Of a DNA stretch of 64,000 nt, positions 51,161-61,738 are shown one piece after another (positions within the stretch are counted from its first letter, which is position 1; each line of letters opens with the position of its first letter). The DNA lies in the NCBI GenBank assembly GCA_030604135.1, contig JAUVWL010000002.1:248001-312000 (forward strand), given 5' to 3'. Under the pieces are notes generated by a model that saw only the letters and a list, made by a program, of their open reading frames with translations, had not been told where the DNA came from and made no database searches. The translations under genes and the position numbers were made by a program. The DNA comes from Burkholderiales bacterium. Lineage in GTDB: Bacteria > Pseudomonadota > Gammaproteobacteria > Burkholderiales > Burkholderiaceae_C.

Positions 51161-53824
51161 ATGATTGATGTCAAGCCTTACGCAGAGTCCCAATTGAGCG
51201 CCCCGCTGGAAAAACATACCCCGATGATGCAGCAATATCTGGCCATCAAGGCCGGATTCCCGCACACTTTGGTGTTTTACCGGATGGGTGACTTCTACGA
51301 GCTGTTCTATGGCGACGCCGAAAAAGCGGCACGTCTGCTTGACATCACCCTGACCCAACGGGGCCAGTCGGGTGGCGAACCGGTGGTCATGGCTGGCGTG
51401 CCATTCCATTCAGTCGAAAGTTATCTTTCTCGCCTGATCCGGCTGGGCGAATCGGTGGCCATCTGCGAACAGGTGGGTGACGTGGCGACCGCCAAAGGGC
51501 CGGTCGAACGCAAAGTGGTGCGCGTGGTCACCCCCGGCACCCTCACCGACAGCGAGCTGCTGTCCGATAAGGCCGAGGCGGTTCTGCTGGCCATCCACCC
51601 TGGCGCCCGTACGGGTGTGGGCCTGGCCTGGATGTCGGTGACCCAGGGCATCATCACGCTGGCCCAGTGCGCCGGCGATGAACTGCCCGACTGGATCGCC
51701 CGCATCACCCCGGGCGAAATGCTCTACAGCGCCGAGGTCACGCCCTCTTTCGAGAAAACCGTCCAGACACTGGCCGCGCAGCCTCTGCCGAGCGGCCAGC
51801 GGCTGGTCGCCGTGGTGAGGCCAGCCTGGGCATTTGACGCCAGCCTGGGCGAGCGCAAGCTGCTGGAGCAGCTGCAGGCCGCCAGCCTGGCCGCCTGGGA
51901 TGCCCAGGATCTGCAAGATGCGCACGCGGCTGCTGCCGCCCTGCTCGCCTATGCCGAGCACACCCAGGGTCGAACGCTGACACACGTGCGCAGCCTGAAG
52001 GTGGCCCGCACCGGCGAGCTCATCGACCTGCCGCTGAACACACGGCGCAACCTGGAGCTCACCCACACCCTGCGCGGCGAAACCAGCCCCACCCTGTTCT
52101 CGCTGCTGGACACCTGTCACACCGGCATGGGCAGCCGCGCGCTGCGCCAGTGGATGCTCGAGCCTCGACGGGATCGAACCCAGGCCCGTGAGCGCCTGGC
52201 GGCGATCGGCCTCCTGCGCGAGGGCCTGTGGCAGGCGCTGCGCGCCGAGCTCAAAGGGGCCAGCGATGTCGAGCGCATCACAGCGCGTGTGGCACTGCGG
52301 CAGGTGCGACCCCGCGAACTGGTGGGACTGACACAGACCCTGTCCCGCGCCCATCGGCTCGCACACTCGCTGGTCAACGGGCTCGATTCGAAGCGCTCAG
52401 ACCTGCTCCTGCAACTGGCCAGCGACCTGACACCACCCGCGCCGTGTGGCGAACTGCTTGCCCAGGCCATCCGCCCTGAGCCGGCCGCCCTCATCCGCGA
52501 TGGTGGCGTGATCGCCGACGGCTACGACGCCGAGCTGGACGAGCTGCGCGCCATTCAGACCAATTGCGACGGTTTCCTGATCGACCTGGAGACCCGCGAG
52601 CGCGCACGCACCGGCATCCCCAACCTCCGCGTGCAGTACAACAAGGTGCACGGCTTCTACATCGAAGTCACCCAGGGCCAGGTCGACAAAGTGCCCGACG
52701 ACTACCGGCGCCGTCAGACACTCAAGAACGCCGAGCGCTTCATCACACCCGAACTCAAGACCTTCGAGGACAAGGCCCTGAGTGCACAGGAGCGCGCGCT
52801 GGCCCGGGAGAAGTGGCTGTACGAACACCTGCTGGACGAGCTCCAGGTCTTCATCGACCCCTTGACCCGCCTGGCCCGCGCCATGGCCTCGCTGGACGCG
52901 CTGTGTGCCCTGGCCGAACGCTCGCTCACGCTGAACTGGAGCGAACCCACCTTCACCCCCGAGCCCTGCATCGAGATCCGCGCGGGTCGCCATCCGGTGG
53001 TGGAATCACGCCTGAACGAGACCACCGGCGGCAGCTTCATCGCCAACGACACGGTACTCGGCAGCAAGCAGCGCATGCAGGTCATCACCGGTCCCAACAT
53101 GGGCGGCAAGAGCACCTACATGCGCCAGGTGGCGGTCATCGTGCTGCTCGCCAGCATGGGCAGCTACGTGCCGGCCGCCAGTTGCCGCCTGGGGCCCATC
53201 GATGCCATCCACACCCGCATCGGCGCGGCCGACGACCTGGCCAATGCGCAGTCGACCTTCATGGTTGAAATGACAGAGGCTGCGCAGATCCTGCACGCCG
53301 CGTCACCACAAAGTCTGGTGCTGATGGACGAAATCGGACGCGGCACGTCCACGTTCGATGGCCTGGCACTGGCCGGCGGTATCGCCGCCCACCTGCACGA
53401 CAGGGCGCGCTGCTTCACCCTGTTCGCCACCCATTACTTCGAGCTCACCGAGTTTCCCGCCAACCACCACGGCGCGGTCAACGTGCACGTGAGCGCTGTC
53501 GAGGGTGGCGTCAAGAGCGGCATCGTCTTCCTGCACCAGATCGAACCCGGCCCCGCCAGCCGCAGCTACGGCATTCAGGTCGCCCGTCTGGCCGGTGTAC
53601 CTTCGGCCGTGGTACAGCACGCGAAGCACGCGCTGGCGGCACTGGAGGCCCACAGTGAAAACAGCAGGGTGCAGGTCGACCTGTTTGCCCCGCCACCGGC
53701 CGCACCAGAGCCCGAAACACCCCCAGTGCTGGCCGCGCTGGCCACCATCGACCCCGACACCCTGAGCCCGCGCGAAGCGCTGGAACACCTGTACACCCTC
53801 AAGAAACTGGCTGAAAAATCATGA
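51161..53824 (+). CDS. mutS: DNA mismatch repair protein MutS
   Basis: An 887-residue MutS. The mismatch-binding Phe-x-Glu is in [15 protein letters not shown], the Walker A is [13 protein letters not shown] and the Walker B/D-loop region is [12 protein letters not shown]. The C-terminal helix-u-turn region and the short tetramerisation tail are present. The start at 51161 lies before [16 protein letters not shown]; the Shine-Dalgarno is weak. The stop codon overlaps the start of the Anbu gene by 4 bp. Confidence 0.97.
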   Translation: MIDVKPYAESQLSAPLEKHTPMMQQYLAIKAGFPHTLVFYRMGDFYELFYGDAEKAARLLDITLTQRGQSGGEPVVMAGVPFHSVESYLSRLIRLGESVAICEQVGDVATAKGPVERKVVRVVTPGTLTDSELLSDKAEAVLLAIHPGARTGVGLAWMSVTQGIITLAQCAGDELPDWIARITPGEMLYSAEVTPSFEKTVQTLAAQPLPSGQRLVAVVRPAWAFDASLGERKLLEQLQAASLAAWDAQDLQDAHAAAAALLAYAEHTQGRTLTHVRSLKVARTGELIDLPLNTRRNLELTHTLRGETSPTLFSLLDTCHTGMGSRALRQWMLEPRRDRTQARERLAAIGLLREGLWQALRAELKGASDVERITARVALRQVRPRELVGLTQTLSRAHRLAHSLVNGLDSKRSDLLLQLASDLTPPAPCGELLAQAIRPEPAALIRDGGVIADGYDAELDELRAIQTNCDGFLIDLETRERARTGIPNLRVQYNKVHGFYIEVTQGQVDKVPDDYRRRQTLKNAERFITPELKTFEDKALSAQERALAREKWLYEHLLDELQVFIDPLTRLARAMASLDALCALAERSLTLNWSEPTFTPEPCIEIRAGRHPVVESRLNETTGGSFIANDTVLGSKQRMQVITGPNMGGKSTYMRQVAVIVLLASMGSYVPAASCRLGPIDAIHTRIGAADDLANAQSTFMVEMTEAAQILHAASPQSLVLMDEIGRGTSTFDGLALAGGIAAHLHDRARCFTLFATHYFELTEFPANHHGAVNVHVSAVEGGVKSGIVFLHQIEPGPASRSYGIQVARLAGVPSAVVQHAKHALAALEAHSENSRVQVDLFAPPPAAPEPETPPVLAALATIDPDTLSPREALEHLYTLKKLAEKS

Positions 53825-54651
53825 CCTACTGCGTTGCCGTCAAGCTCAAGGCCGGCCTGGTGTTTCTGTCCGACTCGCGCACCAACGCGGGGCTGGATCA
53901 GATCAGCACCTTCCGAAAAATGATCGTCTACGAGAAACCAGGTGATCGCTTCATGTGCCTGCTCTCGGCCGGCAACCTGAGCATTTCCCAGTCGGTGCGC
54001 GAGATCCTGCAGGTGGAAAAGCTGCAAGATCCCGATGGCGGTGAGCCGCTCACCATCTGGAACGCCAAAAGCATGTTCGACGCCGCCCGAGTGCTCGGCT
54101 CGGCGGTACGGCACGTCTACACCCGCGATGGGGAAGCGCTCAAACGATCCGGCGTCGAGTTCAACGTCTCGATGATCTTCGGCGGGCAGGTCAAGGGCGA
54201 GGGCATGCGCCTGTTTCAAGTCTACTCGGCCGGCAACTTCATCGAGGCCACGGCCGAAACACCGTTCTTCCAGGTCGGCGAGTCCAAGTACGGCAAACCC
54301 GTGCTCGATCGCGTCATCACCCCCGACACGCCGCTGGACGAGGCCGCCAAGTGTGTGCTGGTGTCCATGGACTCCACCCTCAAGTCCAACCTGTCGGTCG
54401 GGCTGCCTCTGGACATGGCGATCTACGAGGCCGATGCGCTGCGCAGCGACAAGATCACCTGCATCGACGAAAGCAACCCGTACTTCCAGATGGTACGCAG
54501 CACCTGGGGGCAGAAACTGAGAGAGGTGTTCGACAGCATCGAGCACCCGACCTGGGACGGCAGCCCCACCACGGTTCCCTTGATGTGCGAGAGCCAGGGC
54601 CGCCAGAAGCCGTTGCAGAAAATCCGCAACGAGCGAGAAAAACTCATCTGA
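53821..54651 (+). CDS. Anbu family proteasome-like peptidase
   Basis: A 276-residue Ntn-hydrolase of the Anbu (ancestral beta subunit) family. The N-terminus [20 protein letters not shown] puts the nucleophile Thr right after the initiator Met. Asp17 (SDSR) and the Lys of FRKM complete the catalytic set. There is no propeptide. Anbu assembles into open helical or lock-washer-like particles; the natural substrate is unknown. In most genomes it sits with ATP-grasp, alpha-E and transglutaminase genes; none is present here. It overlaps mutS by 4 bp. About 30 C-terminal residues extend beyond the usual length. Confidence 0.88.
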   Translation: MTYCVAVKLKAGLVFLSDSRTNAGLDQISTFRKMIVYEKPGDRFMCLLSAGNLSISQSVREILQVEKLQDPDGGEPLTIWNAKSMFDAARVLGSAVRHVYTRDGEALKRSGVEFNVSMIFGGQVKGEGMRLFQVYSAGNFIEATAETPFFQVGESKYGKPVLDRVITPDTPLDEAAKCVLVSMDSTLKSNLSVGLPLDMAIYEADALRSDKITCIDESNPYFQMVRSTWGQKLREVFDSIEHPTWDGSPTTVPLMCESQGRQKPLQKIRNEREKLI

Positions 54652-54739
54652 AACCGTAGCCGCAGTTGGCCAGCATCCGATCCGACACAGGTCGGATGGC
54701 CCCTGCGTGCCAAGGAGTTGGCCGCGCATTCCCACTGCC

Positions 54740-55594
54740 ATGTCGCTGATCATTTTCTCCCACGCCAACAGCTTTCCAGCCGGTACCTATGGGCAGCTGT
54801 TTCGCAGCCTGCGCTCGCGCGGTCATGCGGTGCGCGCCGTCGAGAAGTTCGGGCACGACCCCCGATACCCCGTCACGAGCAACTGGCCTCATCTGGTGCA
54901 ACAACTGGCCGACTTTGCCGGACCCGAGATCGAGCGACATGACGAAGGCGCCTGGCTGGTGGGCCACTCGCTGGGCGGATTTCTCAGCCTGATGTGTGCA
55001 GCAAAGCACCCCCAACTGGGCGACCATCTGGTCAAGGGCGTGCTCCTGATCGACTCGCCCGTGCTGGGTGGCTGGCGGGCTCGAACGCTGGAACTCATCA
55101 AACGCACCCAGCTGGTTGGTTCCGTCTCTCCTGGCAAGATCAGCCGGCGGCGGCGCAACCAGTGGCCGGACGCCACGGCCGCCTTCGAACACTTCTCTCA
55201 CAAAAAAGCGTTTGCCCAATGGGACCCGCAGGTGCTGCGCGACTACATCACCCACGGCACGCACGATGAGGACACGAACCACGGGCGGCGACGTATCCTC
55301 TCATTTGACCGCGACATCGAGACTGCCATCTACAACACCCTGCCCCACAATCTGGATCGCCTGTTGCGCCGCCACCCACTGCCGTGCCCGGTGGGGTTCA
55401 TCGGCGGCACCCGCTCGCAAGAAATGAAGCAGGTGGGCATGGCCATGACCCGCAAGCTGGTGGGGGCACACCCTCAGCGCATGGTCATGCTCGAGGGCAG
55501 CCATCTGTTCCCGATGGAAAGGCCGCAGGACACGGCGGCCGCCATCGATCAGGTTCTGCTGGCGTTGCAAACCCGAGACGATCGCCAGAAATAG
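54740..55594 (+). CDS. Alpha/beta hydrolase
   Basis: A 284-residue alpha/beta hydrolase. The nucleophile elbow is VGHSLGGFLS, the oxyanion region FSHANSFPAGTYG and the late catalytic His in MLEGSHLFPMERP; the acid residue is probably in the preceding GFIGGTRSQE area. The substrate is unknown; small-ester hydrolysis is the default. The ATG at 54740 matches the SLIIFSHAN family start. It is 88 bp after the Anbu gene and 104 bp before the second histidine kinase. Confidence 0.85.
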   Translation: MSLIIFSHANSFPAGTYGQLFRSLRSRGHAVRAVEKFGHDPRYPVTSNWPHLVQQLADFAGPEIERHDEGAWLVGHSLGGFLSLMCAAKHPQLGDHLVKGVLLIDSPVLGGWRARTLELIKRTQLVGSVSPGKISRRRRNQWPDATAAFEHFSHKKAFAQWDPQVLRDYITHGTHDEDTNHGRRRILSFDRDIETAIYNTLPHNLDRLLRRHPLPCPVGFIGGTRSQEMKQVGMAMTRKLVGAHPQRMVMLEGSHLFPMERPQDTAAAIDQVLLALQTRDDRQK

Positions 55595-55698
55595 CCCCCA
55601 TCATTCGGGCTTACCTTCACAATGCCGATGGGCGGGGCGGCGTATAACCTGAGTTGGTCGCTTGGGCATCCGCTCATCCACTTCGACCGCTTGCCCGC

Positions 55699-57642
55699 AT
55701 GAATCAGCCCCCATCCGTCAGCACCCCACGCTCCGCAGTCTGGCGGCGCGCCTGGGACTGGCACCCGACCCAACACAAGCTGTGGCTGCGGCTGGCGGTG
55801 GCGGTGGTCCTGACCATTCTGGCGGCCTGGCTCAGGGTGGCACTGGCGCCTGCCGAATCGGGTGGAAGGTTCATCACCTTGTCGCTGGCCGCCGCCTTGT
55901 CGGCGCTGTACGGCGGACCTGCTGCCGGCGCACTCAGCACCGTGCTGGGCATGTTGCTGGTGAACTTCTACCTCGTGCAGCCATACGGTTCGCTGGCCTT
56001 CAACAATCTGCGCGAGGCCTTCTGGCTGAACATCTGGCACCTGCTCACCCAGGTGGTCGTGGTCGGTGCAATCTGGTGGATGCAAGAGCAGAATCAGCGT
56101 CTTCGGCAGGTTCACGCAGAGCTTGAAGCCAGCCGAAAGCGGTTCAGCGACACCTTCGAATTTGCGGCCGCCGGTATCACACAGGTCGACTTGCAGGGTC
56201 GGCTGATGCTGGTGAACCAGACTTTCTGCCAGATGGTCGGTTACTCGCAAAGCGAACTTCTCCAGATGCGCTTTCAGGACTTCACACATCCGGACGACAT
56301 CCACCCAGACGAAGCCCTGCTCCAACAAACCCTGCGGGGCGAACGGGACCGCTACTCCATCGAGAAACGCTACGTTCGGAAAGACGGCAGTTTGATCTGG
56401 GCTCACCTGACCGTGGCGGTGGTGCGGCGCTCGCCGGAGCTCCCCGAGTGCTTTGTGTCTGTGGTGCAGGACATTTCGGCCATCAAGGCTGCCGAATCGG
56501 CGCTGCGCACCAGCGAGCGACTGATGCGACAGGCCCAAAACCTGGCTGGCCTGGCCAGTTGGGAGGGCGATGTCCGCGCCGACCGATTCCGAACCCAGGA
56601 CGAATCGTACAGGCAGCTGGGTTTGCCTTGGGCGGAGTTCTCCGGAAAGGATCTGATTGACCTGACGCACCCCTCTGACCAGGAGCGGATCCGCAAGGAT
56701 TGGGCGGAAGCGGTCAAAGGCTTGCGACCCTACAACTCAACCTACCGCGCCCGAATCAACGGCAAGGACCGATGGTTCAGTGTGCGCGCCGAGTTCGAGA
56801 GGGACGCGGAAGGTCGGGCATTGCGCGCCTTTGGTGTGACCCAGGACGTCACTGAACGCAAGCTGGCCGAGCGACAGATCCAAAGGCTCAATGCATCGCT
56901 CGAACAAAAGATTCGTGAACGCACGCGAGAACTCAGGGATGCCTACGACGAGCTGGAAAGCTATTCCTACGCCGTAGCACACGACCTGCGCTCCCCCCTG
57001 CGCCTGATCAACGGATTTGCCCAGGCACTGCAGGAAGACAATCTGTCGCTGGATGCAGGCAGTCGCCGACACCTCGACCGCATCATGCAGGCCAGCCGCA
57101 AGATGGGGATGCTGATCGATGGTCTTCTCCAACTGGCCCAGGTCGGCCGTGGCGAGCTGCATCGGCAACCGGTGAACCTGAGCCAGATCGCTGTCCGCCT
57201 GCTGGACGAGCTGGAGGCCGCTTCAACCGAGCGAAAAGTGGACTGGTCGGTAGAACCGGACCTTGTGGTCACCGCCGATCCGGCCCTGATGGAGGCCCTG
57301 TTGCAAAACCTGTTGCACAACGCCTGGAAGTACACCGAGCACACCGCGGAAGCCCGTATTCGAATGTACGTCACCACAGTCGACCGTGAACCTCGGTACT
57401 GCGTGGCCGACAACGGATCGGGATTCGACATGGCCCGGGCCGACAAGTTGTTCCAGCCATTCCAGCGACTGCACCAGCCCCACGAGTTCAGTGGCCTGGG
57501 CATCGGACTGGCCACAGCCCACCGCATCGTCCAGCGTCATGGCGGCAGCATGCACGCCAAGGGCGCGCCCGGTCAGGGCGCCACCTTCTGTTTCAGCGTG
57601 CCACAGCCCGACGCCCCGGACTCCAACCCGTCTGGTAGCTGA
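55699..57642 (+). CDS. Membrane PAS sensor histidine kinase, orphan
   Basis: A 647-residue membrane sensor kinase. Residues 30-135 hold several helices resembling the KdpD-type DUF4118 input (VVLTILAAWLRVALA, ALSALYGGPAAGALSTVLGM, LLTQVVVVGAIWWM). Two PAS/PAC domains follow (about 150-270 and 280-400), then HisKA (YSYAVAHDLRSPLRLINGF) and HATPase (LLHNAWKYTEH, DNGSGFDM, GLGIGLATAHRIVQRHGG). No response regulator is adjacent. The kinase core is similar in type to the other large kinase near mutS, suggesting related lineages. Confidence 0.92.
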   Translation: MNQPPSVSTPRSAVWRRAWDWHPTQHKLWLRLAVAVVLTILAAWLRVALAPAESGGRFITLSLAAALSALYGGPAAGALSTVLGMLLVNFYLVQPYGSLAFNNLREAFWLNIWHLLTQVVVVGAIWWMQEQNQRLRQVHAELEASRKRFSDTFEFAAAGITQVDLQGRLMLVNQTFCQMVGYSQSELLQMRFQDFTHPDDIHPDEALLQQTLRGERDRYSIEKRYVRKDGSLIWAHLTVAVVRRSPELPECFVSVVQDISAIKAAESALRTSERLMRQAQNLAGLASWEGDVRADRFRTQDESYRQLGLPWAEFSGKDLIDLTHPSDQERIRKDWAEAVKGLRPYNSTYRARINGKDRWFSVRAEFERDAEGRALRAFGVTQDVTERKLAERQIQRLNASLEQKIRERTRELRDAYDELESYSYAVAHDLRSPLRLINGFAQALQEDNLSLDAGSRRHLDRIMQASRKMGMLIDGLLQLAQVGRGELHRQPVNLSQIAVRLLDELEAASTERKVDWSVEPDLVVTADPALMEALLQNLLHNAWKYTEHTAEARIRMYVTTVDREPRYCVADNGSGFDMARADKLFQPFQRLHQPHEFSGLGIGLATAHRIVQRHGGSMHAKGAPGQGATFCFSVPQPDAPDSNPSGS

Positions 57643-57651
57643 GCGCCTCGC

Positions 57652-58914
57652 TCAACGAACCGGCTGGCCATCGGCGACATCCACCGACTCGATGGCTGAC
57701 CGCGGATCCATCTGCAGCACCGCCTGCGAACCTCCCCCCATGACCACGTAGTCGGCTTTGGCATCTTCCGGGACAGGTGGAGCCGCCTTCATGCGCTTGA
57801 GCGTGTAGACCGCCAGCACCGCGAGCACCACCCCGAAGAAGGGCATCAGACTGGCCGCGCCGAACTGGTCCATGACCAATCCCCCCAGCGTGGGTCCCAA
57901 GGCAGCACCCGCCCCATGCACCAGCAGCAGGCCACCCGTGAATTCCAGCAGGCGTGAGGAGTCGATGACGTCATTGACGTGGGCCACACCCAGACCGTAA
58001 ACGGTGAAGACCAGCCCACCATAGAACAGGCCCAGGGTCATCAGGGCCCAATGCGGCAGCGAGAGCAACAGCAGCGACGCAGCCGCCAGCGCAGCGGCGC
58101 CGATACATACCCAGAAGAGCACCACGCGGCGATCGTGCCGGTCAGAGTAGTGCCCGACAGGCCACTGAAAGATCGCGCCGCCCAGAATCGTGGCCGCCAT
58201 GAATGCCGCGACACCGGCGTCGGAAAAACCCACGCCCTGCGCATACAGCGCCCCCATGCCGAAGAAGGTGCCGTTGAGCAGCCCTGAAGCAAACGCCGCC
58301 GCAGTGCCCAGTGGCGAGGCATCGTAGAGGTTGCGCAAACTCAGGGACGGCGCCTCCACCGGTTCAGGCTCCTCGACCGGGGTGAGCGTGATAGGAAGCA
58401 AAGCGAATGAGAACATGACCGAGACCATGGCGAAGGGCACAAAACCCAGTCGGTCACCCACCAGAATCAGCCACTGCCCCAGCGCGAGCGCCACAAAGTT
58501 CACCGACATATAGGCCGCGAACACCTTGCCACGCTGATCGTTGGGCGCCACGGTGTTGAGCCAGCTCTCGACCACCATGTAAAGCCCCACCAAGCACACA
58601 CCCGTGATCAATCGCAGCAGCCCCCAGAACCAGGGGTCGATCCACAGGGCGTGCAGGATGGGCATGGTCGAAGCCACCGATGCCATGGCGGCAAACGCGC
58701 GGATGTGTCCGACCCGGCGAATCACCATGGGACAGACATAGGTGCCCAGCACGAAGCCCGCGAAGTAGGCCGACATGACCAGGCCCAGGGTCAGGCCCGA
58801 GAAGTCGGCCAGGCCAGCCCTGAGGCCAACAACGGAAAACAGCAGGCCCACGCCCACGACCAGCAGCCCAACCCCGCTGAGCAAGGATGAAAGGGGAACC
58901 AGCAACTTGCCCAT
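57652..58914 (-). CDS. MFS transporter (YcaD-like)
   Basis: A 420-residue major facilitator with 12 helices. Landmarks are VGVGLLFSVVGLRAGL, FAGFVLGTYVCP, the loop motif GHYSDRHDRRVVL and a C-terminal polar tail. The overall pattern resembles the YcaD group of putative transporters. The substrate is unknown. It lies 35 bp downstream of uppP on the same strand and is convergent with the kinase gene. Confidence 0.85.
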   Translation of the reverse strand: MGKLLVPLSSLLSGVGLLVVGVGLLFSVVGLRAGLADFSGLTLGLVMSAYFAGFVLGTYVCPMVIRRVGHIRAFAAMASVASTMPILHALWIDPWFWGLLRLITGVCLVGLYMVVESWLNTVAPNDQRGKVFAAYMSVNFVALALGQWLILVGDRLGFVPFAMVSVMFSFALLPITLTPVEEPEPVEAPSLSLRNLYDASPLGTAAAFASGLLNGTFFGMGALYAQGVGFSDAGVAAFMAATILGGAIFQWPVGHYSDRHDRRVVLFWVCIGAAALAAASLLLLSLPHWALMTLGLFYGGLVFTVYGLGVAHVNDVIDSSRLLEFTGGLLLVHGAGAALGPTLGGLVMDQFGAASLMPFFGVVLAVLAVYTLKRMKAAPPVPEDAKADYVVMGGGSQAVLQMDPRSAIESVDVADGQPVR

Positions 58915-58949
58915 ATCCCTCTATACACCAGATACGAAGCCTGCGTGCA

Positions 58950-59780
58950 TCAGGCCGACCAATCGACCCAGCCGCCATAGGCGGTCACCAAGATGAGCAA
59001 GCCGAAAGCGATGCGGTACCAGGCAAACGGTACAAAGCTGTGATGACCGACAAATCGCAGCAGCCAGCGCACACACACCCACGCAGACAACCACGACACC
59101 ACCAGGCCGACGCCGAACAGCGGCAAGTCGTCGGCGCCCAGCAGGTGGTGGTTCTTGTACAGGTCATAGGCCGCAGCGCCGAACAGCATGGGAATGGCCA
59201 GAAAGAAACTGAACTCGGTCGCCGCCTTGCGGTTGAACCCCACCAGCATCGCGCCGATGATGGTCGCGCCAGATCGGCTGACACCCGGCACCAGGGCTGT
59301 GCACTGGATGAGGCCAACCTTGAGGGCATCGGTCCACCGCACATGATCGACATCGTCCACCTCCGATGCCTCCCCCCTGGATTGCAGGTGCTCTGCCCAG
59401 AGAATGACGAACCCTCCCACGATAAAGCCCGCAGCCACCACCATCGGCGAAAACAGCACCCCCTTGATCACATCGATGAACAGCACGCCTGCCACCGCAG
59501 CAGGCAGAAAGCCGATCAGCACATTCGCCGCAAACCGCTGCGCAGACCTGTCACTGGGCAAGCCCACCACCACCTGCCACAAGCGCTCGAAGTAAAGCGA
59601 CACGATGGCCAGAATGGCGCCCGTCTGAATCACCACCTCAAACAGCTTGACCTTCTCGCCTTCCCAGCCGAGCAGGGTGGCCGTGAGGATCAGGTGACCC
59701 GTCGACGAAATGGGCAGAAATTCGGTGAGCCCCTCGACCACGCCCATGACGGCGGCCTTGATCAGCAATGCAATGTCCAT
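58950..59780 (-). CDS. uppP: Undecaprenyl-diphosphatase
   Basis: A 276-residue membrane phosphatase (BacA/UppP) that recycles the lipid carrier undecaprenyl pyrophosphate for cell-wall synthesis. Conserved motifs are [18 protein letters not shown] and [12 protein letters not shown]. About eight helices are present. The ATG at 59780 gives the family start [12 protein letters not shown]. It probably shares a transcript with the MFS gene. Confidence 0.96.
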   Translation of the reverse strand: MDIALLIKAAVMGVVEGLTEFLPISSTGHLILTATLLGWEGEKVKLFEVVIQTGAILAIVSLYFERLWQVVVGLPSDRSAQRFAANVLIGFLPAAVAGVLFIDVIKGVLFSPMVVAAGFIVGGFVILWAEHLQSRGEASEVDDVDHVRWTDALKVGLIQCTALVPGVSRSGATIIGAMLVGFNRKAATEFSFFLAIPMLFGAAAYDLYKNHHLLGADDLPLFGVGLVVSWLSAWVCVRWLLRFVGHHSFVPFAWYRIAFGLLILVTAYGGWVDWSA

Positions 59781-59905
59781 GAAACCGGGAAAAGCGGGAA
59801 GGATTGAAGAACCGACCAGAATCAGGTCGCCTGACAAGGGCCTGCCTGGTGGAGAAGCCGGGGCAGCCTATCGTACCCGCAGCTCAGGGCCGGCACGGAC
59901 AGATC

Positions 59906-60493
59906 TCAGTTGCGCTTGACGGGTTGCAGTTCCAGTTCAAGACCACCTGGCACCACACGCAGCTCACCGGGTTCATAGCCCCAGCCCTGCACACTGCGCA
60001 GATCGTCATCACTCAGGCGATGAACAACAAGGTCCCGGAACTGTTCCTGCACGAGTGCTCCGCTCAGCCGCTGCAGTAGGGCCGCCACCGGCGCGGGCAG
60101 TCCTGGCACCTCCAGCGCGTCGACACGCAGCTCGTGCAGGCGCAGCGTCCGGTCGTCCATGGCCAGCCGCAGGCCATAGCTCAGGGTCACCGTGCCATGC
60201 CGCTGACGCTGCCCGGCGTCCAGCAGACCCACCGCCACATCCAGCCGGGTGGCCACCCGGTTGTCCTCGGGCAGCATCCGTACGCGGGGGTCGCTGAACC
60301 TCACCTCGAACAGCTCCATGTAGCGGTGGGTGTAGGGGAATTGCCGGGCCAGCCGTTCAATCAGGCGCGCTTCCGACAGCTTCACCACGCGTGGACCAGG
60401 TGGTGCCCATGCACACCCGGACAGGATCGATGCGCTGCCCGCCACCACGGCCAGTCCGGCCAGCAAGCACTTCCGCCGATCGGTTTGATTCAT
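59906..60493 (-). CDS. DUF1439 lipoprotein
   Basis: A 195-residue predicted lipoprotein: basic start, hydrophobic segment LLAGLAVVAGSASILSGC with Cys27 as the lipobox. The rest matches DUF1439, a YceB-like outer-membrane or periplasmic lipoprotein of unknown function with a TULIP-like fold. It follows the MacB permease gene by 12 bp on the same strand, so it may be a fourth member of the efflux operon. Confidence 0.83.
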   Translation of the reverse strand: MNQTDRRKCLLAGLAVVAGSASILSGCAWAPPGPRVVKLSEARLIERLARQFPYTHRYMELFEVRFSDPRVRMLPEDNRVATRLDVAVGLLDAGQRQRHGTVTLSYGLRLAMDDRTLRLHELRVDALEVPGLPAPVAALLQRLSGALVQEQFRDLVVHRLSDDDLRSVQGWGYEPGELRVVPGGLELELQPVKRN

Positions 60494-60505
60494 ACCGGCC
60501 TTCCC

Positions 60506-61738
60506 TCACTCATGACGCAGGGCTTCTATCGGTAGCAGGCGCGAAGCTCGGCGTGCCGGATAGAAACCAAAGAAAACACCCACAAACGCAGAAAAGCCGG
60601 CGGCGAGCACGACAGACTGGGCGGTCATGCTGACCTGCCAGCCGGCAAAGGTGGCGACCGCCCAGGTCGATACCGCCCCCAGCAACACGCCGATGGCACC
60701 CCCGACCAGGCTGAGGGTCACCGCCTCGATCAGGAACTGCGCCAGGATATCCCGCCCACGAGCGCCTACAGCCATGCGAAGCCCAATCTCGCGCGTTCGT
60801 TCGGTCACACTGACCAGCATGATGTTCATGATGCCGATGCCGCCGACCACCAGGCTCACACCCGCCACCGCAGACAACAGCAAAGTCATGATGCGGCTGG
60901 AGGCTTCCTGAGCCTGCAGTATCTCGGTGAGGTTGCGCACGGTGAACGGGTCTTCGGCGCCCGGCTGTACCCGGAATCGTTGGCGCAACAGGGCTTTGAT
61001 TCCCTCTTCGGCTTCCTGCATGCTCTCGCCCTCACGCACCTTGACGCTGATCGAGCCCACACGCTTGAGGCGGCCACTGCCAGAGCCCTGGATACGGTTG
61101 CGGTAGGTCGAGATCGGGACTATCACCACATCGTCCTGGTCCTGCCCCATGGCATTCTGGCCCTTGCGGTCCAGCAGACCCACCACGGTAACGGGCACGC
61201 TGCGCAGGCGGATGACCTGATCGATCGGGTCCATGTCACCAAACAACTCCCGCGCCACGGTCTGCCCGATCAACGCGACCTTGGCCGAACCCTGCACCTC
61301 GGAAGACTCGAAGGCACGGCCGCCGGCCAGCGGCCAGTCACGAGCCTCCAGGTAGTCGTTGGTGGTGCCAAACAGCGACGTGCTCCAGTTGGTGTTGCCC
61401 GCCACCACCTGAACCCCGGTGCGCGAACTGGGTGCGGCCACCTGCACCTGGGGCACCTCCAGCGCGATCGCCAGGGCATCTTCTTCGGTCAGCCCCTGTC
61501 CGCTCTGGGCCCCCATGCGCGCACCGCCCGAGGTGATGCTGCCAGGAATGACCAGCATGATGTTGGAGCCCAGGGCCTTCATCTGCTCCTGCACCCTCGC
61601 TGTGGCACCGGCGCCGACGGCAATCATGGTGATCACCGCCGCGACGCCAATGATGATGCCCAACATGGTGAGCATCGAGCGCAATGCATTGGCACTGAGC
61701 GCGCGCCAGGCGCTGCGCACCGCAGCCAAAAAGCTCAT
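60506..61738 (-). CDS. MacB-type ABC transporter permease
   Basis: A 410-residue permease: one N-terminal helix (SMLTMLGIIIGVAAVITMIA), a large periplasmic MacB_PCD domain, then an FtsX domain with three C-terminal helices (GGIGIMNIMLVSVTERTREIG, then two more). It works with the adjacent ATPase and MacA to export macrolides, peptides or lipoproteins via an outer-membrane channel. E. coli MacB fuses ATPase and permease; here they are separate genes overlapping by 4 bp. Confidence 0.93.
   Translation of the reverse strand: MSFLAAVRSAWRALSANALRSMLTMLGIIIGVAAVITMIAVGAGATARVQEQMKALGSNIMLVIPGSITSGGARMGAQSGQGLTEEDALAIALEVPQVQVAAPSSRTGVQVVAGNTNWSTSLFGTTNDYLEARDWPLAGGRAFESSEVQGSAKVALIGQTVARELFGDMDPIDQVIRLRSVPVTVVGLLDRKGQNAMGQDQDDVVIVPISTYRNRIQGSGSGRLKRVGSISVKVREGESMQEAEEGIKALLRQRFRVQPGAEDPFTVRNLTEILQAQEASSRIMTLLLSAVAGVSLVVGGIGIMNIMLVSVTERTREIGLRMAVGARGRDILAQFLIEAVTLSLVGGAIGVLLGAVSTWAVATFAGWQVSMTAQSVVLAAGFSAFVGVFFGFYPARRASRLLPIEALRHE

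Noticed and set aside
51153-51180. FNR-like TTGATGTCAA before mutS
   Set aside because: It lacks the 4-bp spacer between half-sites, so it is not an FNR box.
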